Assembly: GCF_900163865.1 (NCBI RefSeq)
Contig: NZ_FUKU01000030.1
Location: 62,001-126,000 of the forward strand
Source of the DNA: Sphingobacterium sp. JB170
GTDB lineage: Bacteria; Bacteroidota; Bacteroidia; Sphingobacteriales; Sphingobacteriaceae
Reading direction: 5' to 3'
DNA length: 64,000 nt
Position numbers and translations under genes: made by a program
Notes under the pieces: model-generated
What the model was told of the DNA's origin: nothing
Databases searched by the model: none
Seen by the model: only the letters and a program-made list of their open reading frames with translations
Part shown: piece after piece, positions 27,270-36,509 of the stretch
How the letters are laid out: every line of letters starts with the position of its first letter
Numbering within the stretch: position 1 is the first letter of the stretch

Positions 27270-27288
27270 ATTATTTAAAATTTAGTTT

Positions 27289-27332
27289 GGTATTAGGCGT
27301 TACGTTTCTCAGTAATCTTACTACCTGATACC
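27289..27332 (-). ncRNA. Structured leader between rpmI and rplT
   Basis: On the minus strand GGTATcAGG pairs with CCTaATACC (8 pairs, one C-A mismatch), enclosing a small AGTAA/TTACT hairpin and an unpaired gagaaacgtaacg. It sits just upstream of rplT, where L20-binding autoregulatory RNAs are known in other phyla. The structure is visible; the function is inference. Confidence 0.35.
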
Positions 27333-27368
27333 CGGTCAAAAAATATTTGTTAAAATTGAGATAAAAAC

Positions 27369-27569
27369 TTATTTACCCAGAGCAAGCATACGTTTTACGT
27401 TGCCTAAATCCGCGTCATGTACGTAGCTAGTTTGTGTCAAGTTACGTTTTTGTTTTTTTGTTTTTTTCGTCAAAATGTGGCTTTTGTAAGCCCCTTTTCT
27501 TGCTATTTTACCTGTTCCAGTCAATTTAAAGCGTTTTTTCGCGCTGGAATTGGTTTTTACTTTTGGCAT
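27369..27569 (-). CDS. rpmI: 50S ribosomal protein L35
   Basis: The 66-residue basic protein begins [20 protein letters not shown], the L35 signature, followed by [17 protein letters not shown]-type sequence. It is encoded between infC and rplT, the near-universal order. The infC stop lies 33 bases upstream. Confidence 0.97.
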   Translation of the reverse strand: MPKVKTNSSAKKRFKLTGTGKIARKGAYKSHILTKKTKKQKRNLTQTSYVHDADLGNVKRMLALGK

Positions 27570-27602
27570 AATCCTATTTTTTATATCAATCTGTTAGACT
27601 CT

Positions 27603-28163
27603 CTATTTTTTTGGAGCTTTGGGTGCAAGCGTAAGGAACATTCGTTTACCTTCTAATTTAGGTAGCAACTCAACTTTTCCATAATCCTCTAACGCCTGTG
27701 CGAACCGTAATAAAAGAATTTCTCCATGTTCTTTAAATACGATAGCACGACCTTTAAAATGCACGTATGCACGCACTTTCTCTCCGTTTTCTAAAAACTT
27801 CATCGCGTGCTTAAGCTTAAAGTCAAAATCGTGGTCACTTGTATTGGGACCAAAACGAATTTCTTTAATTACTGTCTGCTTAGCATTCGATTTTATTTCT
27901 TTTTGCTTCTTCTTCTGTTCGTAAATAAACTTACTATAGTCTATAATTCTACAAACGGGAGGAGCCGCATTTGGCGAAATTTCCACAAGATCAAGTTCCA
28001 ATTGATCAGCTAATTCCATTGCCTTACGAGTTGGATAAATTCCTTGTTCTATATTATCGCCGACCAGGCGTACCTCAGGTACCCTGATAAATTCGTTAAT
28101 GCGATGTTCTGGTTCTTTCTTTCTCATTGGTGGTCTAGAACCACCACCTCTATTTAATGCCAA
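27603..28163 (-). CDS. infC: Translation initiation factor IF-3
   Basis: IF-3 checks start-codon pairing and keeps the 30S subunit free. The 186-residue protein has the core [38 protein letters not shown] and [21 protein letters not shown]. The best start is TTG at 28163 ([13 protein letters not shown]), eleven bases after the thrS stop. Non-ATG starts are a hallmark of infC, where IF-3 discriminates against its own mRNA. An internal Met at residue 13 is possible but would drop the conserved family N-terminus. Confidence 0.95.
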   Translation of the reverse strand: MALNRGGGSRPPMRKKEPEHRINEFIRVPEVRLVGDNIEQGIYPTRKAMELADQLELDLVEISPNAAPPVCRIIDYSKFIYEQKKKQKEIKSNAKQTVIKEIRFGPNTSDHDFDFKLKHAMKFLENGEKVRAYVHFKGRAIVFKEHGEILLLRFAQALEDYGKVELLPKLEGKRMFLTLAPKAPKK

Positions 28164-28174
28164 ATATTTTAAAA

Positions 28175-30100
28175 TTAAACGGTTATCTCTTTAATTAATA
28201 ATTCCTTAAAATCCGAAGGGCTCATCGTCCCTACCTCGACAGACCCATGCTTACGCACAGAAACTGTGCCACTCTCCATCTCCTTTTCCCCCACAATCAG
28301 CATATAAGGGATTTTTTTCACTTCCGCATCACGAATCTTACGGCCAACTTTCTCATCGCGATGGTCAATCAGTCCGCGAATATCGGAATTATTTAGGGAT
28401 TCTAAAAGGTTTTTCGCATATTCTTCATATTTTTCTGACACTGGCAAGACGATAAATTGCTCTGGAGCAAGCCATAATGGAAATTGCCCTGCGCAATGCT
28501 CAATCAAGACTGCAACAAAACGTTCGATAGAACCGAAGGGAGCGCGGTGAATCATCACAGGACGATGCTTTTGGTTATCACTACCCGTGTATTCAAGCTC
28601 GAAACGCTCGGGTAAATTATAATCCACCTGAATCGTGCCGAGCTGCCATCTGCGTCCTAATGCATCCTTCACCATAAAGTCTAGCTTCGGACCATAGAAA
28701 GCCGCCTCCCCATATTCAACCGTCGTAGGAAGTCCCTTTTCATCAGCTGCTTCGATAATCGCCTGCTCGGCAAGCTGCCAGTTCTCATCTGTCCCGATAT
28801 ATTTAGTACGATTTTCAGGATCACGAAGCGAAACTTGCGCCGTAAAATCAACAAATCCGAGTGCATCAAAAACATAAAGTACTAAATCGATGACCTTTTT
28901 AAATTCCTCTTTTACTTGATCCGGACGACAAAATAGATGTGCATCATCTTGCGTAAACCCACGTACACGGGTTAAACCATGAAGCTCACCCGATTGTTCA
29001 TAACGGTATACTGTTCCAAACTCTGCAAATCGAACTGGTAAATCTTTATACGAGCGCGGTTTGACTTTATATATTTCACAATGATGCGGACAGTTCATCG
29101 GCTTCAAGAAGAATTCCTCCCCTTCAACGGGCGTATGAATCGGCTGAAAAGCATCAGCTCCGTATTTCTCATAATGCCCGGAAGTAACATACAGTTGTTT
29201 ATGTCCGATATGCGGTGTAACAACCGGCTCATAGCCCCCTTTGATCTGTGCGCGCTGAAGGAAATCCTGTAATTTCTGACGCAATGCGGTGCCCTTAGGC
29301 AACCATAATGGCAACCCAGCGCCTACCTTTTCCGAAAACGCAAATAGTTCAAGTTCTTTACCTAGTTTACGGTGATCTCTTCTCTTTGCTTCTTCAATAA
29401 ACTTAAGATATTCCGTCAACTCTGACGCTTTGGGGAAAGTCACACCATAAATACGAGTCAACTGTTTACGCGTTTCATCCCCACGCCAAAATGCACCCGC
29501 AACGTTCGTTAATTTTATCGCTTTTATTACCCCTGTTTGTGGGATATGTGGTCCTCGACAAAGATCCGTAAAATTACCCTGCGTATAGAATGTGATCTTC
29601 CCATCTTCGAGATCCTTTAAAAGGTCAAGCTTATATTCATCACCTTTTTCAGTAAAATACGCAACTGCATCAGCCTTGGAAATAGGTTTGCGTTCGAAGA
29701 CCTCCTTTTGCTTTGCTAAAGCAAGCATTTTATCTTCGATCTGTTTAAATTCATCTGAAGAGAATGTGCGGTCACCAAAATCGACGTCATAATAGAAGCC
29801 AGTTTCGACGGAGGGGCCTATCCCTAATTTCACGCCCGGATATAAAGCCTCCAACGCTTCAGCCAACAAATGTGCAGATGAATGCCAAAAGGTAGATTTT
29901 CCTTTATCATCATTCCAAGTGAGCAGCTTAACCGATGCATCTTCTTCGATAGCACGAGTAGCATCCCAGACCTCGCCATTTATTTCTGCTGCCAATACGT
30001 TTCGTGCAAGCCCCTCAGATATTGAAAGTGCGACCTGCATTGCGGTAGTTCCTTTTTCAAACTGACGTACCGAACCGTCAGGTAATGTAATGTTAATCAT
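28175..30100 (-). CDS. thrS: Threonine-tRNA ligase
   Basis: ThrRS charges tRNA-Thr. From ATG 30100 the protein has 641 residues. A TGS domain ([13 protein letters not shown]) comes first, then an editing domain with [12 protein letters not shown] and SKADAVAYF. The class II core includes the zinc-binding [11 protein letters not shown], the motif 2 loop [19 protein letters not shown], and motif 3 [13 protein letters not shown]. The anticodon domain spans about 540-641. It heads the thrS-infC-rpmI-rplT operon. Confidence 0.98.
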   Translation of the reverse strand: MINITLPDGSVRQFEKGTTAMQVALSISEGLARNVLAAEINGEVWDATRAIEEDASVKLLTWNDDKGKSTFWHSSAHLLAEALEALYPGVKLGIGPSVETGFYYDVDFGDRTFSSDEFKQIEDKMLALAKQKEVFERKPISKADAVAYFTEKGDEYKLDLLKDLEDGKITFYTQGNFTDLCRGPHIPQTGVIKAIKLTNVAGAFWRGDETRKQLTRIYGVTFPKASELTEYLKFIEEAKRRDHRKLGKELELFAFSEKVGAGLPLWLPKGTALRQKLQDFLQRAQIKGGYEPVVTPHIGHKQLYVTSGHYEKYGADAFQPIHTPVEGEEFFLKPMNCPHHCEIYKVKPRSYKDLPVRFAEFGTVYRYEQSGELHGLTRVRGFTQDDAHLFCRPDQVKEEFKKVIDLVLYVFDALGFVDFTAQVSLRDPENRTKYIGTDENWQLAEQAIIEAADEKGLPTTVEYGEAAFYGPKLDFMVKDALGRRWQLGTIQVDYNLPERFELEYTGSDNQKHRPVMIHRAPFGSIERFVAVLIEHCAGQFPLWLAPEQFIVLPVSEKYEEYAKNLLESLNNSDIRGLIDHRDEKVGRKIRDAEVKKIPYMLIVGEKEMESGTVSVRKHGSVEVGTMSPSDFKELLIKEITV

Positions 30101-30352
30101 TAACAAATATGATTTAGAATTTGTAAGTTATTCGTTTTTAAAACTTTACAAACACCCACCCTACTATGGTGTAAATTATTTGTAAATCTTTTTTAAAAAC
30201 GTAGCTCAATCGAGCATTCTTTACAAATATCTCCAAAACTTTACAAAAAGTCGCAAAATGTTTTGACATTTTAATTTCTACTCTTATTATTATACTGCTA
30301 CGTCGGATTTATTTTAATTTTAACAAAATTGTTTGAGATAAAAGTCGGCTAA
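30101..30352. promoter_or_regulatory. thrS upstream region with repeated TTTGTAAAG
   Basis: Read on the thrS (minus) strand, TTTGTAAAG occurs three times (near 30138-30146, 30220-30228 and 30236-30246), and inverted TTTACAAAT once. Two copies continue as AGTTTT. They may be operator sites or simple A+T-rich repeats. No gene is seen. Confidence 0.3.
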
Positions 30353-30624
30353 CTGCCGGAATGTGTAAATCTAAATGAAAAATTAAATTACCATATTGAA
30401 GCAGAATATTCTGTTAAGGTTTTTCTTAGTGATAATAAAATACAGATTTGTTGCCTATTGAGCCTCTGACTCCTATTAGCCGTAATAAAGAAGAAATTAA
30501 AAAGTAACTAAGCATTTTCAAACCGGGGTTCGATTTGCAAAATGTACTTTTCAATTACAACAATTTGATGAAATTCCTGGAAAATCCGGAGAAACATTGG
30601 GAAATAGATAAACAAAAAAAGTAA
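30353..30624 (+). pseudogene. Decayed gene 1, unidentified
   Basis: Two stretches in different frames read like protein. LNEKLNYHIEAEYSVKVF runs to about 30450. After a frameshift (30442-30459) EPLTPISRNKEEIKK follows to a stop at 30505. Beyond that in-frame stop KPGFDLQNVLFNYNNL and MKFLENPEKHWEIDKQKK continue to a stop at 30622. Composition and codons look coding despite the breaks. No family can be named. The simplest reading is a gene with a frameshift and a nonsense mutation. Confidence 0.5.
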
Positions 30625-30628
30625 CCAA

Positions 30629-30867
30629 ATGACTTTTGAATCGTAGCTTGCATTTAGAAAACCTTAATAACATAATTGACTGAATATTAGATACAAAAAG
30701 AAGCTATCACGATGAATTATACTCTTTGCGGGAAATAAACTACTTAAAATATTAATAAAGACCAAATTGATATATTTAATCGTTTCTCTCAATAAAAAAT
30801 AACTAATAAAAAAGGGAACAAAAACACGTTTTCAATCCACAATTATGTTCGTAAACTAAAAGATTAA
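30629..30867 (+). pseudogene. Decayed gene 2, unidentified
   Basis: An ATG (MTFE) lies four bases after the stop of the previous remnant, like an operon junction. After a one-base shift it reads NRSLHLENLNNIID, stop at 30681, ILDTKRSYHDELYSLREINY to a stop at 30753. A second shift leads to NKDQIDIFNRFSQ, stop at 30793, then KITNKKGNKNTFSIHNYVRK to a stop at 30865. At least two frameshifts and two nonsense codons are implied. The peptide is polar and Asn/Lys-rich; the family is unknown. Confidence 0.5.
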
Positions 30868-30887
30868 ATCATTAATTAAATAAAATT

Positions 30888-31021
30888 GTGATTAAAGTCC
30901 AATTTGACTATTCGCTCTTATAGGAATTTATCAAAAATTATCCAAGATAGACTTTGTCGATGATTTTTATATTTCTACCGATATACATATTGTACCAAAT
31001 CCAATCAGACCATTTTTATAA
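30888..31021 (+). pseudogene. Decayed gene 3, unidentified
   Basis: From a possible GTG at 30888 the frame reads MIKVQFDYSLL, stop (30921), EFIKNYP. After a one-base shift near 30945 it reads IDFVDDFYISTDIHIVPN and PIRPFL with a stop at 31019. About 45 residues would be restored by repairing one nonsense codon and one frameshift. No family is recognised. Confidence 0.42.
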
Positions 31022-31148
31022 GTTTAACATTTTGAATTTCCGTCCTAGTCGTTTCCGGTCGGTGCATGTGTCATCAAAAAACGAGGATACAATTCACATT
31101 TTGAAAAAACTAAGACATTAGCCTAACTTCTCCTGTACTTAATTTTCG

Positions 31149-31156
31149 TACCTTTG
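31149..31156 (+). promoter_or_regulatory. queE promoter -7 box
   Basis: TACCTTTG is an exact TAnnTTTG match, 20 bases before the queE ATG, giving a leader of about 14 bases. Confidence 0.55.
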
Positions 31157-31176
31157 TCCTCGAAAATAACTAAGAA

Positions 31177-31800
31177 ATGTCAAATCAGGTTCCAGAAGAC
31201 GGAAGACTCCTCCCCCTAATGGAGGAATTTTACACAATACAAGGAGAGGGATATCACACCGGAAAAGCTGCTTATTTCATACGTTTGGGAGGTTGTGATA
31301 TAGGTTGCCACTGGTGTGACGTAAAGGAAAGTTGGGATGCGGACGTTCATCCTCTCACCGCAGCCGACACGATTGTCGAACATGCGAAACTACATCCCGC
31401 AAAAACAGTCGTTGTAACTGGAGGAGAACCTCTTTTATATAATTTAGATTATCTGACAAAAAGATTGAAAGAAGAAGGTATCCAAACCTTTATCGAAACA
31501 TCCGGCGCATATCCTCTTTCGGGTTTTTGGGATTGGATTTGTCTGTCTCCCAAGAAATTTAAAGCTCCACGTCCCGATGTATTGAATGCAGCGGGCGAAC
31601 TCAAAGTTATCGTATTCAACAAAAGCGATTTTCAATGGGCCGAAGAACACGCCAAATTTGTGAGTAAAAACTGTAAACTATACCTTCAGCCCGAATGGTC
31701 GAAAGTCTCGGAAATGACTCCAGCTATTATTGAATATGTTAAAGAAAACCCACAATGGGAAATATCTTTACAAACACATAAATACCTCAATATACCGTAG
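31177..31800 (+). CDS. queE: 7-carboxy-7-deazaguanine synthase QueE
   Basis: QueE is a radical-SAM enzyme that makes the deazapurine core of queuosine from 6-carboxytetrahydropterin. The 207-residue protein has the short QueE CX3CX2C cluster motif: Cys40, Cys44 and Cys47 in GGCDIGCHWCD. EEFYTIQGEGYHTGKAAYFI comes before it, and VVTGGEPLLY binds SAM. No other queuosine gene is nearby, so it stands alone. It is read from its own promoter box. Confidence 0.95.
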   Translation: MSNQVPEDGRLLPLMEEFYTIQGEGYHTGKAAYFIRLGGCDIGCHWCDVKESWDADVHPLTAADTIVEHAKLHPAKTVVVTGGEPLLYNLDYLTKRLKEEGIQTFIETSGAYPLSGFWDWICLSPKKFKAPRPDVLNAAGELKVIVFNKSDFQWAEEHAKFVSKNCKLYLQPEWSKVSEMTPAIIEYVKENPQWEISLQTHKYLNIP

Positions 31801-31936
31801 TGATTTTGATGGAAATTTCTATTTGTTTGGCAACACTATGAACAAATAATCTAAAAGCGCTTACTGAGCACGCAAGATAATATTTCACCCGATTGCGAGC
31901 AGCATCGCTCCCCGATAGCAGCTACAGACAAATACT

Positions 31937-33007
31937 TTATAACTTCACGACCTCCCCACTTCGTACAGATTCATCGCAGGCAAAAGCAATTCGCAAACTA
32001 TTAAGTGCATCTTGCATTGATTTCTCTAGATTTAAATCCTCTTTAATTGCTTGCAAAAAGAATTGTTGTTCGCGGTTGCATAATTCCTGGTGGTCGGGTT
32101 CATCGGAAAGATCAACCCATTGATCGCTATGTACGAAATTATTTGTTTCATCAATGTCCGCATAATGCACACGTAATGATTCGGTTTTTGAATGTGCTTC
32201 TACGGAATCGGACTGTCCGATTGACGCTGCTTGGTTTGCAACGATCGATACGGAACCTTTAGGACCGATCACATCTTTCACAAAAAATGCAGTCTCGCTA
32301 ACCATTGGCCCCCACCCCGCCTCATACCATCCTACTGAGCCGTCGTCAAACCGAATCTGTAACTGCCCATAGTTGTAGTTGGTCTTGGGGATCTCGTCGG
32401 TGAGTCGCGCACCGATGGCATAAACCTGAGTAGGTTTCGCGGCTGTCATCTGGCACATCACATCGATATAATGTACGCCGCAATCTACAATAGGGCTCAA
32501 ACTGTCCATCAGGTTGCGATGCACGTCCCACATATACCCATGACTTTGCTGATTAAGATTCATGCGGAACACCAAGGGCGTGCCTAATGTTTGACCAATT
32601 TCAATAAATTTAATCCAGGAAGGATGGTAACGTAAAATATACCCTACAACCAACTTCTTACCAGATTTCTTTGCCGACTGTACAACACGTACAGCACCAA
32701 TAACACTATCGGCAAGCGGTTTTTCTATAAAAACATGCGCACCGATTTCAAAAGCCATGATTGCATATTGCTCATGCGTATCGGGATAAGTGGAAATACA
32801 AACAGCATCCGGGACCGTTTGATCAAGGGCAGTCTCATAGCTATCAAACAACGGATAATTCGCTCCTAGCTTCCGATTCAAGGCGCTTTTACTCGCTCCT
32901 CGTGAGACTAAGCCGACAATTTCAAAGTCATCCATTTGGTGATAAGCCAATGCATGGGAGGCGCCCATATTACCACATCCAACAATTAAGATTCTAATTT
33001 TCTCCAT
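31937..33007 (-). CDS. Gfo/Idh/MocA-family oxidoreductase
   Basis: The 356-residue cytoplasmic protein has the Rossmann motif VGCGNMGASH at the N-terminus and the catalytic EKPLADS near residue 95. The C-terminal sugar-binding domain includes YEAGWGPMVSE. The family oxidises or reduces sugars and inositols with NAD(P). It starts six bases after the exported paralogue at 33014, so the two are co-transcribed. The substrate is unknown; partnership with a periplasmic homologue suggests stepwise processing of an imported sugar. Confidence 0.9.
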   Translation of the reverse strand: MEKIRILIVGCGNMGASHALAYHQMDDFEIVGLVSRGASKSALNRKLGANYPLFDSYETALDQTVPDAVCISTYPDTHEQYAIMAFEIGAHVFIEKPLADSVIGAVRVVQSAKKSGKKLVVGYILRYHPSWIKFIEIGQTLGTPLVFRMNLNQQSHGYMWDVHRNLMDSLSPIVDCGVHYIDVMCQMTAAKPTQVYAIGARLTDEIPKTNYNYGQLQIRFDDGSVGWYEAGWGPMVSETAFFVKDVIGPKGSVSIVANQAASIGQSDSVEAHSKTESLRVHYADIDETNNFVHSDQWVDLSDEPDHQELCNREQQFFLQAIKEDLNLEKSMQDALNSLRIAFACDESVRSGEVVKL

Positions 33008-33013
33008 CTTCTC

Positions 33014-34291
33014 TTATACAAATTTATACGCACCTGGCCTAGCAATTGGGAGTTCATCTACTTCGGTGTCCCAAGTATATTCTTTAGCCGATGGCCCTAA
33101 AGTTTCCGTTGAGTTTATAATTTCCTCGTATGATATAGTCTTTCCTGAATAAGCCGAGGCACGTCCCCAAATAGCCATTAGCGTCGAATTTGCCATATAT
33201 TCGCCGTCCTCGATCACACGATTTTCACGAATTGCCTTAAATAATTCGTCATGTTCGGTTTGATACATATTGTTTAACTGCTCCGTGTTCTTCCATGGTT
33301 GATCACCGAAAATCTCATAACTCGTATTCAAAGCTACATTAACTCTGCCCTGGGTACCAAGCGCTTCAATGGTATTGCGCGGAGTGGTTCCATTTTGCTG
33401 GCGACCAAAGTGGAAACCACGGAATCCATCGTCATAGACAAATTCCACGCTGAAATGATCATAAACATTTCCAAATTTATTCCACGGACGACTTTGACGC
33501 CCCCCCATAGCTGTCACTTGGGTCGGAACCTTTTCCTTCAACATCCAGTTCATAAAATCGATGCTATGAACAGTTTGCTCCACAATCATATCACCTGAAT
33601 AACGTTGATAATAAAACCAATTTCGAATTTGTTGTTCTAATTCAGAACTTCCGGCTAGGGGCTCACGATAACTCAACTCGCCACCTAAACGAAAAGTTGA
33701 AATCGCATGTATATCTCCGATTGCTCCTTGATGCACTTTAGCAACTAACTTCCGGCTAGGGAATGAATACCGGAAACAAAACCCACTCATTACACAAAGC
33801 TTCTTTTGCTTCGCTAGTCGTACAGCATCGTGGACAATATGCACCCCAGGGATATCTACTGCAACAGGTTTTTCACAAAAAACATGTTTTCCTTCCTGTA
33901 TTGCAAGCGCTAAGTGTGCTGGACGAAAACTAGGTGGCGTACATAAAAGAACGACATCAACATTTGATTTTATTAGCTTTTCGAACGCGTCGAAACCGAT
34001 AAAGGCACGATTTTCCGGTACGTCAATTCGATCACCATACTTCCCCTTCAAGGCGGTAAGCGTCTCCTGAAGATTATGATCAAATACATCTGCAAGTGCA
34101 GTAACCTTTACATCTGGATCAGCTTGCAAAGCTTGGAAGATCGCTCCCGTCCCTCGACCTCCGCAGCCTATAAGGCCAACATTTAAAGTTTTATTTTTTT
34201 GAATAAGACCTGCAGCCGTTAGCGGCGTGTCAATTGCAGTAGCCCCTAAAACGATGCTACTAGATTTTAAAAACTCACGTCTATTAGTCAT
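33014..34291 (-). CDS. Tat-exported Gfo/Idh/MocA oxidoreductase
   Basis: The 425-residue protein opens with a twin-arginine signal (TNRREFLKSS, then a hydrophobic stretch ending near TAAG). It is therefore predicted to be exported folded with its cofactor. The Rossmann motif VGLIGCGGRGTGA is near residue 37, and the catalytic block is FCEKPVAVD. The C-terminal half holds the substrate domain (SGDMIVEQTVHSIDF). It lies upstream of the cytoplasmic paralogue. Bacteroidota carry many such secreted sugar dehydrogenases or glycosidases (GH109-like). The exact reaction is unknown. Confidence 0.9.
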   Translation of the reverse strand: MTNRREFLKSSSIVLGATAIDTPLTAAGLIQKNKTLNVGLIGCGGRGTGAIFQALQADPDVKVTALADVFDHNLQETLTALKGKYGDRIDVPENRAFIGFDAFEKLIKSNVDVVLLCTPPSFRPAHLALAIQEGKHVFCEKPVAVDIPGVHIVHDAVRLAKQKKLCVMSGFCFRYSFPSRKLVAKVHQGAIGDIHAISTFRLGGELSYREPLAGSSELEQQIRNWFYYQRYSGDMIVEQTVHSIDFMNWMLKEKVPTQVTAMGGRQSRPWNKFGNVYDHFSVEFVYDDGFRGFHFGRQQNGTTPRNTIEALGTQGRVNVALNTSYEIFGDQPWKNTEQLNNMYQTEHDELFKAIRENRVIEDGEYMANSTLMAIWGRASAYSGKTISYEEIINSTETLGPSAKEYTWDTEVDELPIARPGAYKFV

Positions 34292-34410
34292 GCATATAAT
34301 TTACGGTTTAGAAAAAAATCTTGCATCCACACGCAAGAATAACAAAAAATCAATTGCCAATAAGGAATATTTGCATAATTTCACGACAAATTAACAATAA
34401 CCCCAAGATT

Positions 34411-35676
34411 ATGCAAGATGCTATCAAAGATATTACACCGCTAATCAAAGATAATGCTGCCACGTTTGGATTATTAATGGCAGTACTAGGCGGCGTATTT
34501 TACACCTCAAATCTTGAGAATAAATATATTAAAAATTTCTATTCGATTATCCCGCCATTGCTGCTATGTTATTTTGTTCCGGGTATCCTGAATTCCACCC
34601 ATGTAATTGACGGAGCAAACTCGCCCTTAGCTAGCATAGGAAGCCGCTTCTTTCTTCCGTCCTGCGTAATTCTTTTCACCCTAAATCTCGATCTGCGTGA
34701 ACTGTGGAATCTGCGCAAACGTGCGGGGTTAATGTTTATAACGGGCACGGTGGGTTTAGTTTTGGGCGGTCCTATTGCCGTGTGGCTCACCGCACTCGTA
34801 GCACCTGAGGTTGTTGGGGGAATTGGTCCCGATGCAGTGTGGCGTGGCCTAGGCACACTGGCAGGATCGTGGATCGGAGGCAGCGCAAATCAGGTTGCAT
34901 TACGTGAAATATTACAACCTTCAGGGAAGCTTTTTTCGTCCATAATTGCGGTGGATGCATTAGTGGCTTACCTCTGGATGGCGCTTTTATTGTATGGCGC
35001 TGCGAACGTCAAGAAGGTGGACAAATTTTTCAAAGCGGACGCTAGAGACGTAGAGGAACTTACGGTGCGGATGGATCATTTATCGAAATCTAATAGTAGA
35101 ATACCAGAGACAAAAGATATCATCATGATGCTTTCATTTGCTTTAGGCGGTACAGGTTTAGCTTCTTTCTTAGCGACACCTATCTCGGAATATATGCAGG
35201 TTAATTTCCCACAGCTAGAGACATTTTCATTAACTAATAATTACTTCTGGATCATACTTATAGCAACCATAATCGGGATCACACTTTCGTTCACGCCTGC
35301 TCGGAAACTAGAGCATGCCGGTGCATCTAAGTTAGCGACTGCATTACTTTATATGCTCATTATAACTATCGGTATGCAGATGGACATCTTAGCTATCTTA
35401 GAAAACCCAGGGTTGTTCGTTGTTGGTGCGCTATGGCTTTCATTCCATGCAATACTTTTAATTATCGTTGGGAAAATCTTAAAAGTTCCATTCTTTTATT
35501 TCGCAGTAGGTAGCTTGTCGAATATCGGAGGTGTTGCTTCTGCGACCGTCGTTTCTGCCGCATTCCACCCATCGCTAATTTCCGTAGGTGTGATACTTTC
35601 TGTTTTTGGTTATGCAATAGGTACATACGCCGGATGGTTAACCGCTATTTTAATGCAGCTAGCAGCTGGCGGATAA
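34411..35676 (+). CDS. DUF819-family membrane protein (YjcL-like)
   Basis: From ATG 34411 (the frame opens 30 codons earlier without similarity) the 421-residue protein has about ten to twelve hydrophobic helices. DUF819 hallmarks include LGTLAGSWIGGSANQVALRE and GSLSNIGGVASATVVSAAFH, two inverted-repeat halves with Gly/Asn-rich re-entrant loops as in glutamate-type carriers. A transport role is likely, but no substrate is known. It is followed 51 bases later by the thioesterase gene. Confidence 0.9.
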   Translation: MQDAIKDITPLIKDNAATFGLLMAVLGGVFYTSNLENKYIKNFYSIIPPLLLCYFVPGILNSTHVIDGANSPLASIGSRFFLPSCVILFTLNLDLRELWNLRKRAGLMFITGTVGLVLGGPIAVWLTALVAPEVVGGIGPDAVWRGLGTLAGSWIGGSANQVALREILQPSGKLFSSIIAVDALVAYLWMALLLYGAANVKKVDKFFKADARDVEELTVRMDHLSKSNSRIPETKDIIMMLSFALGGTGLASFLATPISEYMQVNFPQLETFSLTNNYFWIILIATIIGITLSFTPARKLEHAGASKLATALLYMLIITIGMQMDILAILENPGLFVVGALWLSFHAILLIIVGKILKVPFFYFAVGSLSNIGGVASATVVSAAFHPSLISVGVILSVFGYAIGTYAGWLTAILMQLAAGG

Positions 35677-35727
35677 TTAAATCGTTTTTAAACTGTACTG
35701 GGAATATTTTTTGTAATTTCACCTACC

Positions 35728-36180
35728 ATGGAAGATAACAAAACCTACTATCAGGGCCAGGTCTTGTGGGCGCAACTAGATCCCAACCGGCACCTTCGTC
35801 ACTCAGCTTATGCAGATTTTTGTGCGCAAGCACGCAGCAATATGTTAAAAGAATCAGGACTATCACTTGAAGAGTTTGCTAAAAGCGGAATCGGTCCTAT
35901 TCTATTTCGTGAGGAGCTTATCTATCACCGTGAAATAGGCTTGGACGAAAAAATCACCGTAAAAGTTGAGCTAACAAAACTCAATACCTCGAACTTTAGA
36001 TTTTCGTTTCGCCATGAGATATACAAAGAAAATGGCGTTAAAGCAGCGACTGTAATTGTCGATGGTGCTTGGTTGAATTTAAAGGAAAGAAAATTAACAA
36101 GTATCCCAAAAGATTGGGAGTCACATATCGACAGAATTCCCAAAGCTCTGGATTATCAGAGCGAATCAACTCCAAAATAA
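35728..36180 (+). CDS. Acyl-CoA thioesterase, hotdog fold
   Basis: The 150-residue protein is a 4HBT-type hotdog thioesterase. It has LDPNRHLRHSAYADFCAQAR near residue 17, where His/Asp and the following helix form the catalytic and CoA site, then GPILFREELIYHREIGLDE. Such enzymes hydrolyse acyl-CoA or acyl-ACP in the cytoplasm. Chain-length preference cannot be judged. It follows the DUF819 gene on the same strand. Confidence 0.88.
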   Translation: MEDNKTYYQGQVLWAQLDPNRHLRHSAYADFCAQARSNMLKESGLSLEEFAKSGIGPILFREELIYHREIGLDEKITVKVELTKLNTSNFRFSFRHEIYKENGVKAATVIVDGAWLNLKERKLTSIPKDWESHIDRIPKALDYQSESTPK

Positions 36181-36509
36181 TAACCAGAGGTTCGATCAAT
36201 CTGATCCGGTAAAATAACTATCGGTAAAAGAAAATTCGTTCTACTGAAGATTTAATTAGTACAGTAACGAATAAACATTGGCGACAGCTGGTATTCAATG
36301 AATTTTCAGTCCCGAACTAAAGCCAATTGAAGAACAAACTCTCTAAAGTGCCCATCAAGCGGTTACAAACTGATTGTGTATTGCCCGGATGTCCCCCCCT
36401 CCTACACCCTATGCTTGAGGGACATTTAGATCATCATCATGAGGAGAATAAGCCCCACAGGTAATTCAAGTGGAAGGAACGTCCATACCAAATGACGGTT
36501 AGAAACCTT
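36181..36509. other. 329-base gap between thioesterase and nitrilase-fusion genes
   Basis: No established gene. A possible 45-codon frame is listed separately at 36327-36464; otherwise nothing recognisable. Confidence 0.4.
36327..36464 (+). CDS. Candidate 45-residue Cys/His-rich ORF
   Basis: A TTG at 36327 opens MKNKLSKVPIKRLQTD, then CVLPGCPPLLHPMLEGHLDH, then HHEENKPHR and a stop. A CX4C pair and a run of His would suit metal binding. The frame lacks an ATG and a visible promoter, and no family is known, so it may be chance or a remnant. Confidence 0.2.
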   Translation: MKNKLSKVPIKRLQTDCVLPGCPPLLHPMLEGHLDHHHEENKPHR

